From Triangularia verruculosa (Eukaryota > Ascomycota > Sordariomycetes > Sordariales > Podosporaceae), in assembly GCA_033296885.1 (NCBI GenBank), contig MU864070.1, positions 1 to 40,366 on the forward strand: a stretch of DNA of 40,366 bases, written 5' to 3'. Position 1 is the stretch's first letter. Each line of letters begins with the position of its first letter. This document shows, piece by piece, positions 22,023 through 30,602 of the stretch. A program made the position numbers and the translations under genes. The notes beneath the pieces were generated by a model. It ran no database searches, was not told the DNA's origin, and worked only from the letters and a program-made list of their open reading frames with translations.

Positions 22023-22471
22023 TTACCATCCCTCATCCAGGACAGTTAGTCCCTCGTATCCCTGCCTCACGACCTCAGTGTCGACGAAAAACACAGCAAT
22101 CGCCTTGGCCCTCTGGTGTTGACTGTTGTTCTCTCCGACCGTGTGGTGGCAGCCAGGCTGCTCGATGAAGCTTTCTCCGACCCCGTACACCTTGGGTAGA
22201 TTGCCGTTCATGCCGCTCAAGATGTGTCCCTCGGTTACAAGAGCCATGACCGTAGCCCCACCATGGCGATGGGGAGGCGTAAAGCCGTCTGGGGGGTAGT
22301 CGAGCTCAAGAGCGACGATGGACTTTCCAGGTGCGTCGTTGAGCTCGTAGTTATAGAGTACTCGGATGGTCTCCCGTGGCCGAGTCCTGTGATGTACACC
22401 AAGTCAATATAAGTGCGATTGGAAATTCTACTAATTGCAACCTACTGGGTTTTTTCGGCTTTGGATTCCAT
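22023..22471 (-). CDS. Cupin-domain protein, two exons
   Basis: Exon 1 is only 26 bases (22446-22471); a 59-base intron (22387-22445, donor GTAGGT, acceptor CACAG) leads to exon 2 (22023-22386). The spliced product has 129 residues and begins MESKAEKTQTRPRETIRVL. Cupin motif 1 is visible as PPHRHGG followed by a Glu nine residues on (TEGHI), and motif 2 as GESFIEQPGCHH, giving the usual metal-binding His/His/Glu/His set. Small single-domain cupins are often dioxygenases, isomerases or of unknown activity; the substrate cannot be read here. It is divergent from the MDR oxidoreductase at 22904 and shares its promoter region. The exon join is my own reconstruction; the second exon is certain. 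Confidence 0.8.
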
Positions 22472-22903
22472 TGTGGGAGGTTGGAGGAGAGCCCAGGCAA
22501 TGGGGAGAGCATTTTACGAATTTGATGAATGATGATTATGCTATGGTAACCACTATTTATTCTTCGATAGTGAGCATCAATGACGGATACTCATGACATG
22601 ATCTCTAATGTTCCTCTTCCATATCGAGCCATTGAGACGAGTACCCGGATGGTAGCTGCATTGAGTACTGTCTTGGACCCCCTTTCACTCGGGTGAGGAG
22701 GTTGACCGGGAGATCCCTACTTCGATTGCCGATTCACCGTGCAAATGGATTCCCGCCGCTCCGCCCGAGCGCGCCGAGATGGCTGACCGGGAACCCGGTA
22801 AACAGTGGCATCTCTGAGGGTTTTACTTCTTGATCATCGCTAGTATTGGGTCATCATTCCTCCCATATTCTACCAAGAGTCACCACCATCAATCGTCGCC
22901 GCA
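22472..22903. promoter_or_regulatory. Bidirectional promoter, cupin / MDR gene
   Basis: These 432 bases separate two outward genes. CGAGTACCCGG (22638-22648), ACTCGGGT (22687-22694) and GGGAACCCGG (22789-22798, inside the inverted repeat ACCGGG-AA-CCCGGT at 22786-22799) all recur in the other divergent promoter at 26140-26485. CGG/CCG triplets of this kind are the usual targets of Zn2Cys6 regulators, one of which is encoded next door. Confidence 0.6.
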
Positions 22904-23884
22904 ATGAAAGCCGTTCAAATCCTGGGCGACAAGTCATGCCCCAAAATCGTCACCAATCACTCTCTGAAGACCCCCGAACCCGAAAATGACGATATCCTCG
23001 TCCAAGTCTACGCTGCCGGAATCACTGGCGACGAAGTTCTATGGCCCGAAGTCTACAGCACCCCAACTCGAATCCCAGGCCATGACATTTCCGGCGTCAT
23101 CTCTGCGTTTGGGCCGGTCTATGACGGACCCTTGAAGATTGGCCAGGAGGTGTTTGCATTCTTGGATGCAGACCGAGGTCAAGGTCAAGCTCAATACGCC
23201 ATTTGTTCCCCCGACGAAGTTGCTCCGAAGCCAGCATCCATCTCGCATGCAGAGGCGGCTGCGCTGCCGATTCCGGTTCTGACAGCCTGGGAAGCAATGG
23301 CTGAACACGGAAGAATTCGGTCTGATATGAGAGTTCTTGTTACTGGGGCGTCGGGTGCAGTTGGGATGCTGTTCGTCCAGTTCGGCAAGCGGGTGGTTGG
23401 AGCCCACGTCATTGCCTTGGCCTCCGCTCAACACCATTCGGCTCTTGCGGAGCTTGGTGCAAGCCAAGTGGTGGACTACAATACTCCGGACTGGGAAAGA
23501 CTAATCTCGGATGTGGATGTTGTCTTTGACACTGTCGGCGGGGACGTCTTGGCAAAGACTTGGGAGACTGTCAAGGAGGACGGTGTCATTGTAACGGTTG
23601 GGGATCCGCCGCCGCCCTGGGCCTTTGGCCGGGGAACCGCTGTCGAATCTATCGGGAATCCAGGCGTAAGGTATCTGCACTTCATCGTCTCTGCCAACGC
23701 GGAAAGGCTACGGAAGGCATCGGAGATGATTGATGGCGGGCGGATCAAGGCATTGGCTGTTAAGGCTTTCCCGTTCCGCGAGGCAGAAAAGGCCTGGCTT
23801 CATGCTCAGCAAAGAAATCGAGGACACAAGGTCGTGATTGAGTTTGATGATGCCAGTCATGATGCATCGGCAGGGAAGAAGTAA
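22904..23884 (+). CDS. Zinc-less MDR oxidoreductase, quinone reductase type
   Basis: The 326-residue single-exon product belongs to the medium-chain dehydrogenase/reductase superfamily. Visible are the GroES-like N-terminal half with IPGHDISGVI (about 57-66), the AAALPIPVLTAW segment (about 118-129), and the Rossmann motif VTGASGAVG (about 146-154). The structural-zinc cysteine cluster of alcohol dehydrogenases is missing, which places it with NADPH:quinone reductase / enoyl-reductase-like members. It likely reduces quinones or alpha,beta-unsaturated carbonyls in the cytosol using NAD(P)H; the substrate is unknown. It is divergent from the cupin gene and convergent with the Zn2Cys6 regulator (249 bases between stops). 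Confidence 0.9.
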   Translation: MKAVQILGDKSCPKIVTNHSLKTPEPENDDILVQVYAAGITGDEVLWPEVYSTPTRIPGHDISGVISAFGPVYDGPLKIGQEVFAFLDADRGQGQAQYAICSPDEVAPKPASISHAEAAALPIPVLTAWEAMAEHGRIRSDMRVLVTGASGAVGMLFVQFGKRVVGAHVIALASAQHHSALAELGASQVVDYNTPDWERLISDVDVVFDTVGGDVLAKTWETVKEDGVIVTVGDPPPPWAFGRGTAVESIGNPGVRYLHFIVSANAERLRKASEMIDGGRIKALAVKAFPFREAEKAWLHAQQRNRGHKVVIEFDDASHDASAGKK

Positions 23885-24133
23885 GAGGAGCAGAGGCAGA
23901 TTGTGTGGTTACGGTAGCTGTAATATATTGTTTCTTTGTCAATAATGCTGTATAAGTTGTCAGTCACTTCACAAGTCTCTTGAAAGGCTCAACATAAAGT
24001 ACCGAGTACTCAATAATAAGAGACCTCACCGGATTCAGAGCTCTTGGCGGACGAGGTTTGGATATAGTAATAGATAACATGGCAAAGATGCATCAGCGAA
24101 CCATGATGCGTCAAGACCAACGGGCTCTCATCA

Positions 24134-26139
24134 TTACTGCCCTTCCCACCATGACATATCTGTGGCGAAATCGCTGGAACTATACCATCCACATACTGTA
24201 TCCATATTCGCAAGAGACGCCAGAATATCATCATCACTACTCAGCTGTCCGCCTTCGGAGCCAAGTGTCTCCTCCTGCCCCTCGCCGCCAGAGAGACTCG
24301 GTACTCCAGTTGACTGAGGAGTGTTGCTCTTTGTACTTTTCGGCCCTAGCCCAAGCACATGCCGTGCAATCATCTGAATCTCCCGCACATTCCTAGCTGT
24401 TCTGGGCCATACCTCTCCCAATGCTTTCAAGCACCCAATGGTCATGCGGATCTGATCTCTTGCTATTGCCAGCTCCTTTCCCTTGTGTAGGAAATTACAT
24501 GCTGAGAGCAGGGCCAACGTGCCTTCGCTCACCATGCAGGTGATGAATGGTGTGTGGTTGAAGGGTCGAGCCGGCAATGCGAGGAGACGAATCTGGGCTT
24601 CTACTGATCTCAGGACACGTATTGTGTGTACGTTGATTAGATCCGGTGTGGGGGAATCGGCAGGAGGATCCCGGGAACAGCTCGAGACACTCTCGATGGC
24701 GTTGAATCTGAGGTCTGATAGGGGTCGGTGTAGGCCGATAGTTGCACTGAAAAGGTCAATCTTCAGTACCTATATGCGCCCTTGAAGGCGTCTACAGCAG
24801 AGCTAGGTATGATGGGAGACTTACACATGGATCACCAGATGCGCTTGGAACATGAGCTCATCAATGATGCCTGTCTTGGAAATGACTTGCTTGTCATCTT
24901 TGGGCAGTAAAAGAAGCCATGCATCAACCACAGAGTCGGCAGCCCCAATGACCTGTGTTGAGGCTTCCTTGACAGCAACTTTTGGTGTTATCGAGATTGC
25001 CAATGCTGCACATCGTATGGCGCCAATGAGATACGCGAAAGAAGAGAATGACGTGTGGTCGGAAGCGAACTCGCGACACTCGAACTCTTCCAAGGTCTTG
25101 GGTTCGGGGATTTCCTGTCCAAGTCTCAGCAAGAGGTGCAAGAAAGACGATGACATCTATAACCTACCCCTGATTCATACTCGGACTCTTCACAGGGCAG
25201 TTCAACAGTAGCCTCAACATCTAGCGTCGCGAAGTTCATGGCGCCTAATGTGCCCGCGTAAAAGGCATCCACAATGAACAGCATCCACCACGTCCGTCTC
25301 CAACATTCTACCAACACTGGGTCCTGACATCCATTCTCTGTGGCAAACTCTTGACGGGGCATTCCAAGTTGTAGGGCAAGCTGAACGGCGGCATCCATTT
25401 CCCGTTTTGAGTCTTCTTTGTATCCATGCCAGAAAAGCGCTATTGAGTACAAGAGGCGGCATTGTACCATGACCGGGTCGTTTGGTGATGCTTGTAAGAA
25501 ACAGAGTTCGACAAAGTCTTTGAACGAAGCGGACCACTGCTTGGAGTCATAAATGTGGCCGATGAACCGTACGACAGCGATCAACGGCTTGAAACTGGCC
25601 TCTCTGCCTGGGTCTTGGGAAAGCTTGATCAAATGTCTTCTAGGGAGGATGAAAGGATGAAACCTGTGGAAGTCCTTGTAGTATAGGTTGACGAGAGCAT
25701 CATTCTCGATGTCCTGGAATTGAACCTGGGGTGCTGTTGGCGGTGTTGGGCGAGAGAAGCCCTCATCAAGACCAAATCCGCCGAATGTGCCAGGATCATC
25801 AGGGAGTGCGAAACCAGGCGACAGCAGCAGAGGCTCTGAATTCTGCCCGGTCGGGGCCTGGGGTTGTGGGATTTTTACTGGGGCTGGCTCAACGCCGCCC
25901 AGAGACGGTAGACCGTCCGCCGCAGCGAGCCGTTGCCGCCGTTCTGCTAATGCCGCGCGATCCAGACCACCTCTGCGGGAGCGGGCGTAGAGGCACTCCC
26001 TAGTAGCTTCAGCACATCGAGTGCATTCTGGTTTCTTGCCATCGCATTTGAGGTGGCGTGCGCGACATGGCAGACACGCCAAAGAAGAGCGAGTGGCTCT
26101 GCTATTTCGAGCTGGGACGTCGCTGTTGGAAGAACTCAT
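24134..26139 (-). CDS. Zn2Cys6 transcription factor with fungal MHR domain
   Basis: Three exons on the minus strand (25168-26139, 24825-25114, 24134-24746) join to 624 residues. Introns are 53 bases (donor GTAGGT, acceptor GACAG) and 78 bases (donor GTAAGT, acceptor TTTTCAG). Both joins keep frame and restore family sequence (ESG-EIPEPKTLEEF and VIHV-ATIGLHRPLSDLRFN). The binuclear zinc cluster has cysteines 22, 25, 32, 39, 42 and 49 (CX2CX6CX6CX2CX6C), followed by a basic linker. The fungal-specific middle homology domain starts near residue 145 (LYYKDFHRFHPFILPR). It is a nuclear regulator, probably of neighbouring genes: it lies between the MDR gene and the flavoprotein and shares a bidirectional promoter with the latter. 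Confidence 0.92.
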
Positions 26140-26485
26140 CAGGCCGGACTATGAGGTCATATGGTGTTGCTTTGGCCTGTGATGATGTTGTCCAGTGTAA
26201 TTTCGAAGGGGTCGAGTACCTATGGGAACCCGGGTACTCGGGTATCCAATGGGCAACCGGTCCCCACCGGCCGGAGCCCGGGATTATTGGTTCCCGATTA
26301 GGCTATCTCCGGAGCGGGATGCAAAGCGTCTTGATCAAGATGAACAACTCTGGGATAGAGTACAAGGTAAGATGTTATAAAAGTTCAGCGCAGTTTTATC
26401 CAGATAGGTAGATCATCCAAATCGCAATACAATCTTTTATTCCAGTACTGCACCACTATCACCATCACCTTCAACACTCATCACC
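26140..26485. promoter_or_regulatory. Bidirectional promoter, regulator / flavoprotein
   Basis: These 346 bases separate the Zn2Cys6 gene and the flavoprotein gene. GGGAACCCGG (26224-26233) overlaps CCGGGTACTCG (26230-26240, the complement of CGAGTACCCGG), and ACTCGGGT is at 26236-26243. All three words also occur upstream of the cupin and MDR genes. A CCAAT box (26246-26250) and CGG repeats (ACCGG at about 26256 and 26266, CCGGAGCGG near 26319) follow. Autoregulation plus control of the flavoprotein is the natural inference. Confidence 0.6.
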
Positions 26486-27715
26486 ATGCCATGCAATATC
26501 GTCATCATCGGTGCCGGCTTTGCTGGCGTCTGGAGCGCTCTCTCAGCCAAGCGCCTCATCAACCTCAAGGGAAAAGAAAAGGACGTCGATATTCTTGTCA
26601 TTTCCCCAGAGCCATCCTTGGTCATGCGTCCAAGACTTTACGAGGCTAACGCCGCCGGCATGAACTACCCGCTCAGCGATCTATTCGGCTCTGCGGGCAT
26701 CAAGTTCTTGCAAGGAACAGTCGATACCATCCAGACCGAGGCACACACTGTCAAAGTCCGGACGGCTTCCGGTGGCGAGGACAGTGTGCAGTACGACCGA
26801 CTTATCCTCGCAGCGGGGAGCGCAGTCGTGAAACCTCGGAGCGTTACCGGGCTTGAGAAACACGCATTCGACATTGACACTCTGACCTCGGCTGTCAAAC
26901 TTGAATCCCACCTCGAGGGTCTTGCATCACTTCCGCCAAGCCCAGCTCGTGACACCATCGTCGTGTGCGGAGGCGGCTTCACTGGCATCGAGCTCGCGGC
27001 CGAACTTCCCAAGCGGCTTAGCCAGCATAAAGGCGCCCGTATCATTCTGGTTGAAAGCGCAGATGAAGTTGGCCCTGAACTCGGACCTGGCCCGCGTCCC
27101 ACCATTCTTAAGGCTCTGAAGGACCTCAACGTTGAGGTCAAGCTCGGATCTCGAGTCACAGCTGTCGACTCCAAGGGTGTAACTCTGGCCTCTGGCGAGC
27201 GTGTTGAGACCTTGACGGCCATCTGGACTGCGGGCCAGAGAGCTACGCCTCTCACGGAGCAGATCCCCGGGGCCAAAGACTCGCTTTCTCGTCTTCACGT
27301 TGACGAAAACCTTCGTGTTCCGTCAAGCGAGGACGTTTTCGCCACAGGAGACGCTGCTTATGCGCTTGCCGATACAAAGGGCCATTATGCCTTGATGTCC
27401 TGCCAGCATGCACTTGCGCTCGGCCGTGTATCGGGCCACAATGCTGCCGCAGACCTGCTCGACGAATCCAATGTGGCATATTCGCAGCCTGGCTACAATT
27501 GCTGTCTGGACCTTGGAGGGTGGGGTGCGGTAATTTCCCGAGGCTGGGATAGAAACGAGCAGATTACCGGGGAACTGGCGAAGCGAGGCAAGACCTTCAT
27601 TAACCAGAATGTCATCTACCCCCCTGAGAATGTGAACGAAGCCATCCTTGCGGCTGACCCTGCTACCCCGACTGGGGATGCGCATTTCAAGGATCTTCTT
27701 GAAGCCATGGCCTAG
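26486..27715 (+). CDS. FAD/NAD(P)H oxidoreductase, NDH-2/AIF-like
   Basis: The single-exon product has 409 residues. The FAD-binding Rossmann motif GAGFAG is at 9-14, the second (NADH) motif GGGFTG at 162-167, and the FAD-contacting ATGDA at 286-290, the standard order of the pyridine nucleotide-disulphide oxidoreductase fold. No CxxxxC redox pair is seen, which fits type II NADH dehydrogenases and AIF/AMID-like proteins rather than thioredoxin or glutathione reductases. There is no targeting sequence before the first motif, so a cytosolic flavoprotein is likely. Substrate unknown. It shares its promoter region with the Zn2Cys6 regulator. Confidence 0.9.
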   Translation: MPCNIVIIGAGFAGVWSALSAKRLINLKGKEKDVDILVISPEPSLVMRPRLYEANAAGMNYPLSDLFGSAGIKFLQGTVDTIQTEAHTVKVRTASGGEDSVQYDRLILAAGSAVVKPRSVTGLEKHAFDIDTLTSAVKLESHLEGLASLPPSPARDTIVVCGGGFTGIELAAELPKRLSQHKGARIILVESADEVGPELGPGPRPTILKALKDLNVEVKLGSRVTAVDSKGVTLASGERVETLTAIWTAGQRATPLTEQIPGAKDSLSRLHVDENLRVPSSEDVFATGDAAYALADTKGHYALMSCQHALALGRVSGHNAAADLLDESNVAYSQPGYNCCLDLGGWGAVISRGWDRNEQITGELAKRGKTFINQNVIYPPENVNEAILAADPATPTGDAHFKDLLEAMA

Positions 27716-28542
27716 GCGGTTTATGTATGCTTGAGGAGTCACATTTTCTGTGTGCCCCGTCTTAGGTACGTTGATGTTGGACATTCATTGAAATAGATCT
27801 AGATAGACAGATTAGATAGACACTCGCTACCTACTATGTATAAATTGCTTATTTCAGTGTGTTTCCAAACGACTTGTCGGCCTCGTCTAAGAGGATGGTT
27901 GTGTCAAGGTAGGTATTCCAGGTTCCATTAACTGCGCGTGCTCCCATATGCGAGGCTAAGCTGATTGCTAGTTGGTGGACGGGCAGTCATGAGGTCCTCA
28001 GTTCTAGACGTGGTTGTACTCCTTCGAGTTCGAGCTTTTGGTTGGAGACGGGTATTTCAGGAGAGAGCTTGGGCTTCATCGCTGTCTCGGCTCCTGGTTA
28101 CGAGCCTCTGTGTACTGTGAGCGGCGAGTCTATGCTCGTTAATTTTGTTTTGAGTGCGGGGCTGCAACGAGGCTGGCGGAAGCTGGGCCAAATTGATGAG
28201 ACAGGAGAAGGTCGTGATGTTTGTTTTACTTCACCTAGGAATTGCAAGATAGGTCAGCAGTACTCCAATATTTTGGCCTGTACTGATCAACCACGGAGAA
28301 AAAGCAAAAAATGAGAAAAGAAATAGAAAAAAAAGAGTGTACTCGAGTGTTGTGACAGGTCGGTGCAGCTTCAAAATCACTTCGAGACCATGGCGGGGCA
28401 GGTGCAAGGCCAGATGGGGTAGATAGGGTGCGAGTTTGCGAGTGAATTTCAACAAAAAGAACACGAGTTCCCCCATGTGGTGTAATTAGCAGCGTGTGGG
28501 TGTTACGATTAATGGGCGCGGCAGTCCCTGGAGGTCCGCATG
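27716..28542. other. Gene-free region with a partial repeat copy
   Basis: No gene is recognisable. Positions 27986-28020 resemble part of the duplicated unit at 28543-28929 (GAGGTCCTCAGTTCTAGACG), making a diverged third copy. The rest has short frames only. Confidence 0.4.
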
Positions 28543-28929
28543 GATCGATGACCAGGCCCGATCTCCCATTAACACCGGGCACTCACGAGGTCCTCGTTTC
28601 GAGGCGTGGTCGTGTTCACTACTTCTTTTTGCCTTCTTTTTCAAATGATCTACTCATCGACCACATTAATTCCCAACATCGATGCCACCTACCCTCGCCG
28701 TGAGCATATCCCTCCCAGTCGATACGCTGATTGTCACATTCAAAGATCGATGACCATGCCCGATCTGCCATGGGAATCGGGCACTCACGAGGTTCTCAGT
28801 TCGAGACGTAGGTGTATTCATTTCTTTTTGCTTTTCTTTCAAGCTCTTTCCTAATCGACCACAACGCTGGCCAACATTCATATCACGTGGGTCGGCATCC
28901 CCCTCTATATTGACATGTTGATTTCACAT
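28543..28929 (+). repeat. 202-base tandem duplication with hairpin and B-box-like motif
   Basis: Two adjacent copies begin with GATCGATGACCA (28543 and 28745), so the period is 202 bases. They align over about 185 bases with many substitutions. Copy 2 has a perfect 8-base hairpin (TGCCCGAT 28757-28764 with ATCGGGCA 28776-28783) and GTTCGAGAC (28799-28807), which fits the pol III B-box consensus; T-runs follow (TTTTTG). Copy 1 has the same layout in degraded form. A tRNA-derived element is possible but no full cloverleaf can be drawn. Confidence 0.65.
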
Positions 28930-29350
28930 AACGTAGATAGCATGGTTTTAACTTCTCGTACCTAGGTAGGTATCACAGAAGGGGAGCAATGAGAGAAACG
29001 AAAGTCGAGCTTCTAGGTGGCCATTTTGTCGACTCCCACCGCGACGTACCTTCTATCACCATATCCAACCCTCAATACACTCACTGAATGCTCTTGACAT
29101 TTATATCTATCATTTTCTCCTGGCCATGTTGCAATAGTCTAGTGGGAAACTGACATGAGTTACGCTGCCATATTCAGCCTCGTTCCCTTCTCTCCGTGTA
29201 AGAACACAGTGCGGATGTTGCGACTGCATGGTGACTCAAGCTCCCAGCGAGCGGCACAGACGGGCATTTGGTGGGATTCTTGTCCCCATTCTCTCCTTAG
29301 CAAAGAGCTAACTATCCCGTTTTTAGGTTCGTAGACAGAGAGTCCCCAAC
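28930..29350. other. Region upstream of the kinase pseudogene
   Basis: No gene is seen in these 421 bases. They include the former promoter and 5' leader of the kinase. A C/T-rich stretch precedes the ATG at 29351. Confidence 0.35.
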
Positions 29351-30503
29351 ATGACTCTCGACTTCAAGTATTCACCCTCGAACATCGATTACATTGAGGA
29401 CCTCGAGAAATACCAACCCAACGGGTTTCATCCCGTTCATCTTGGCGACCAATACGACAAGGTCGAATCCGGTGGACATCGCTACGAGGTGATTCACAAG
29501 CTTGGATTCGGTGGCTTCTCCACCGTCTGGCTGGCGCATGGTCTCATTGACGAAGGATACGTTGCCCTCAAGATCATCTCCGCTTCCCAGAGCTCGTACG
29601 GTGTCACGCCAGCTGTTACCTCCATCCTGGAGAGCCACCCCGCCAAGATATTCGTCACCGAGCTTCGCCGTTTCCTCATTTCAGGTCCAAACGGAGAGCT
29701 ATCTGTCAGGTCTTACCGGTGTCGGGACCCAGGCTGCTGGCCTTGAGCGGAGTTCCTTATCGGCTTCGACCACCTGCTTGCAGGCAGTTGGCTCGGCAGG
29801 CTGCCCAGGGGCTGGAGTTTCTTCACGCACGGGGCCTCTGCCATGGGGGTATGTCAGTGTCTGAGACCCAGGAAAACGCAAAAGCTGATCATGTGCCAAC
29901 CGCAGACTTCAGGGTCAACAACCTGGTGTTGGCTCTAGCCCCCTCATTCTACCAGCGAAGCAAAGATGAGCTCCTGAATCTCCTCGGCCCACCTATTCGA
30001 GACCCAATCCTCGCATATGGTGGCAATAAAACCGGGTCTGCCCCCGATTACGTCGTCGAACCTGCCGACCTTACCAAGCTCGGCCCTTCCTACCTCACAG
30101 ATATCCTCATGGTCGTCGACTTTGACCAGCTCTTTGGGTTTCAAGTAGTAGGGGAGCAGCCACTTCCAGCCGGAATCCCGCCCAACCCCGGCTTCAATGT
30201 CGGCATCCCGATCAACTATCTCGCTCCCGAGGTAATCCTCGAAGGAACCCCCGGACGAGCCCTGATGACGTGCTGGAGGGTACCGGCTCTACTTTGTTCT
30301 GCGTGCTCGATAAAAACGTGCTGCCGAATTGGGCCAATGTCGAGTGCGGATTCCCACATATCGCCCGAGACGAGGTAGCGCAGCTCTTGGATTTGCTGAG
30401 AATTGTCTTTGAGTATGATACCACCAAGAGAGTGACCGCAGCAGAAATTGTGACGCATTTGTGGTTAGCGAGAGAGGGAGTTGATGGGGGCGGTACCAGC
30501 TGA
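29351..30503 (+). pseudogene. SRPK-like protein kinase, broken
   Basis: The start resembles fungal SR-protein-kinase-like enzymes: YEVIHKLGFGGFSTVWLA (glycine loop) and VALKII with the ATP lysine. Near 29697-29710 the frame breaks: after GPNGE the expected HLC-LVLP sequence continues one frame over, consistent with a one-base loss. A 57-base intron (29849-29905, GTATGT to CGCAG) then correctly joins HGDFRVNNLVL, a variant of the catalytic loop with HGD in place of HRD, and MVVDFDQ stands where DFG belongs. After APEVILEGTPGR (about 30255) the sequence jumps frame to a C-terminal lobe (LLDLLRIVFEYDTTKR); the DVWALGC part between is missing. One frameshift and one deletion therefore make a kinase relic. 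It converges on the NLR gene, 100 bases away. Confidence 0.8.
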
Positions 30504-30602
30504 GCTTTTTCTCTTTCATCATTCTCGCCTGATGTCTCTGCCGAGGCACTTATGATTGATGTCAACTACTTATCCAAGAAACATATCAGCATCCGGTCCG
30601 AT

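Noticed and set aside
22023..27715. Classical secondary-metabolite cluster
   Set aside because: No polyketide synthase, NRPS, terpene cyclase or transporter is present, so the group is described only as a small oxidoreductase module.
28799..28807. tRNA gene around GTTCGAGAC
   Set aside because: The B box is acceptable but no acceptor stem, D arm or A box can be placed; kept only as a tRNA-like repeat hypothesis.
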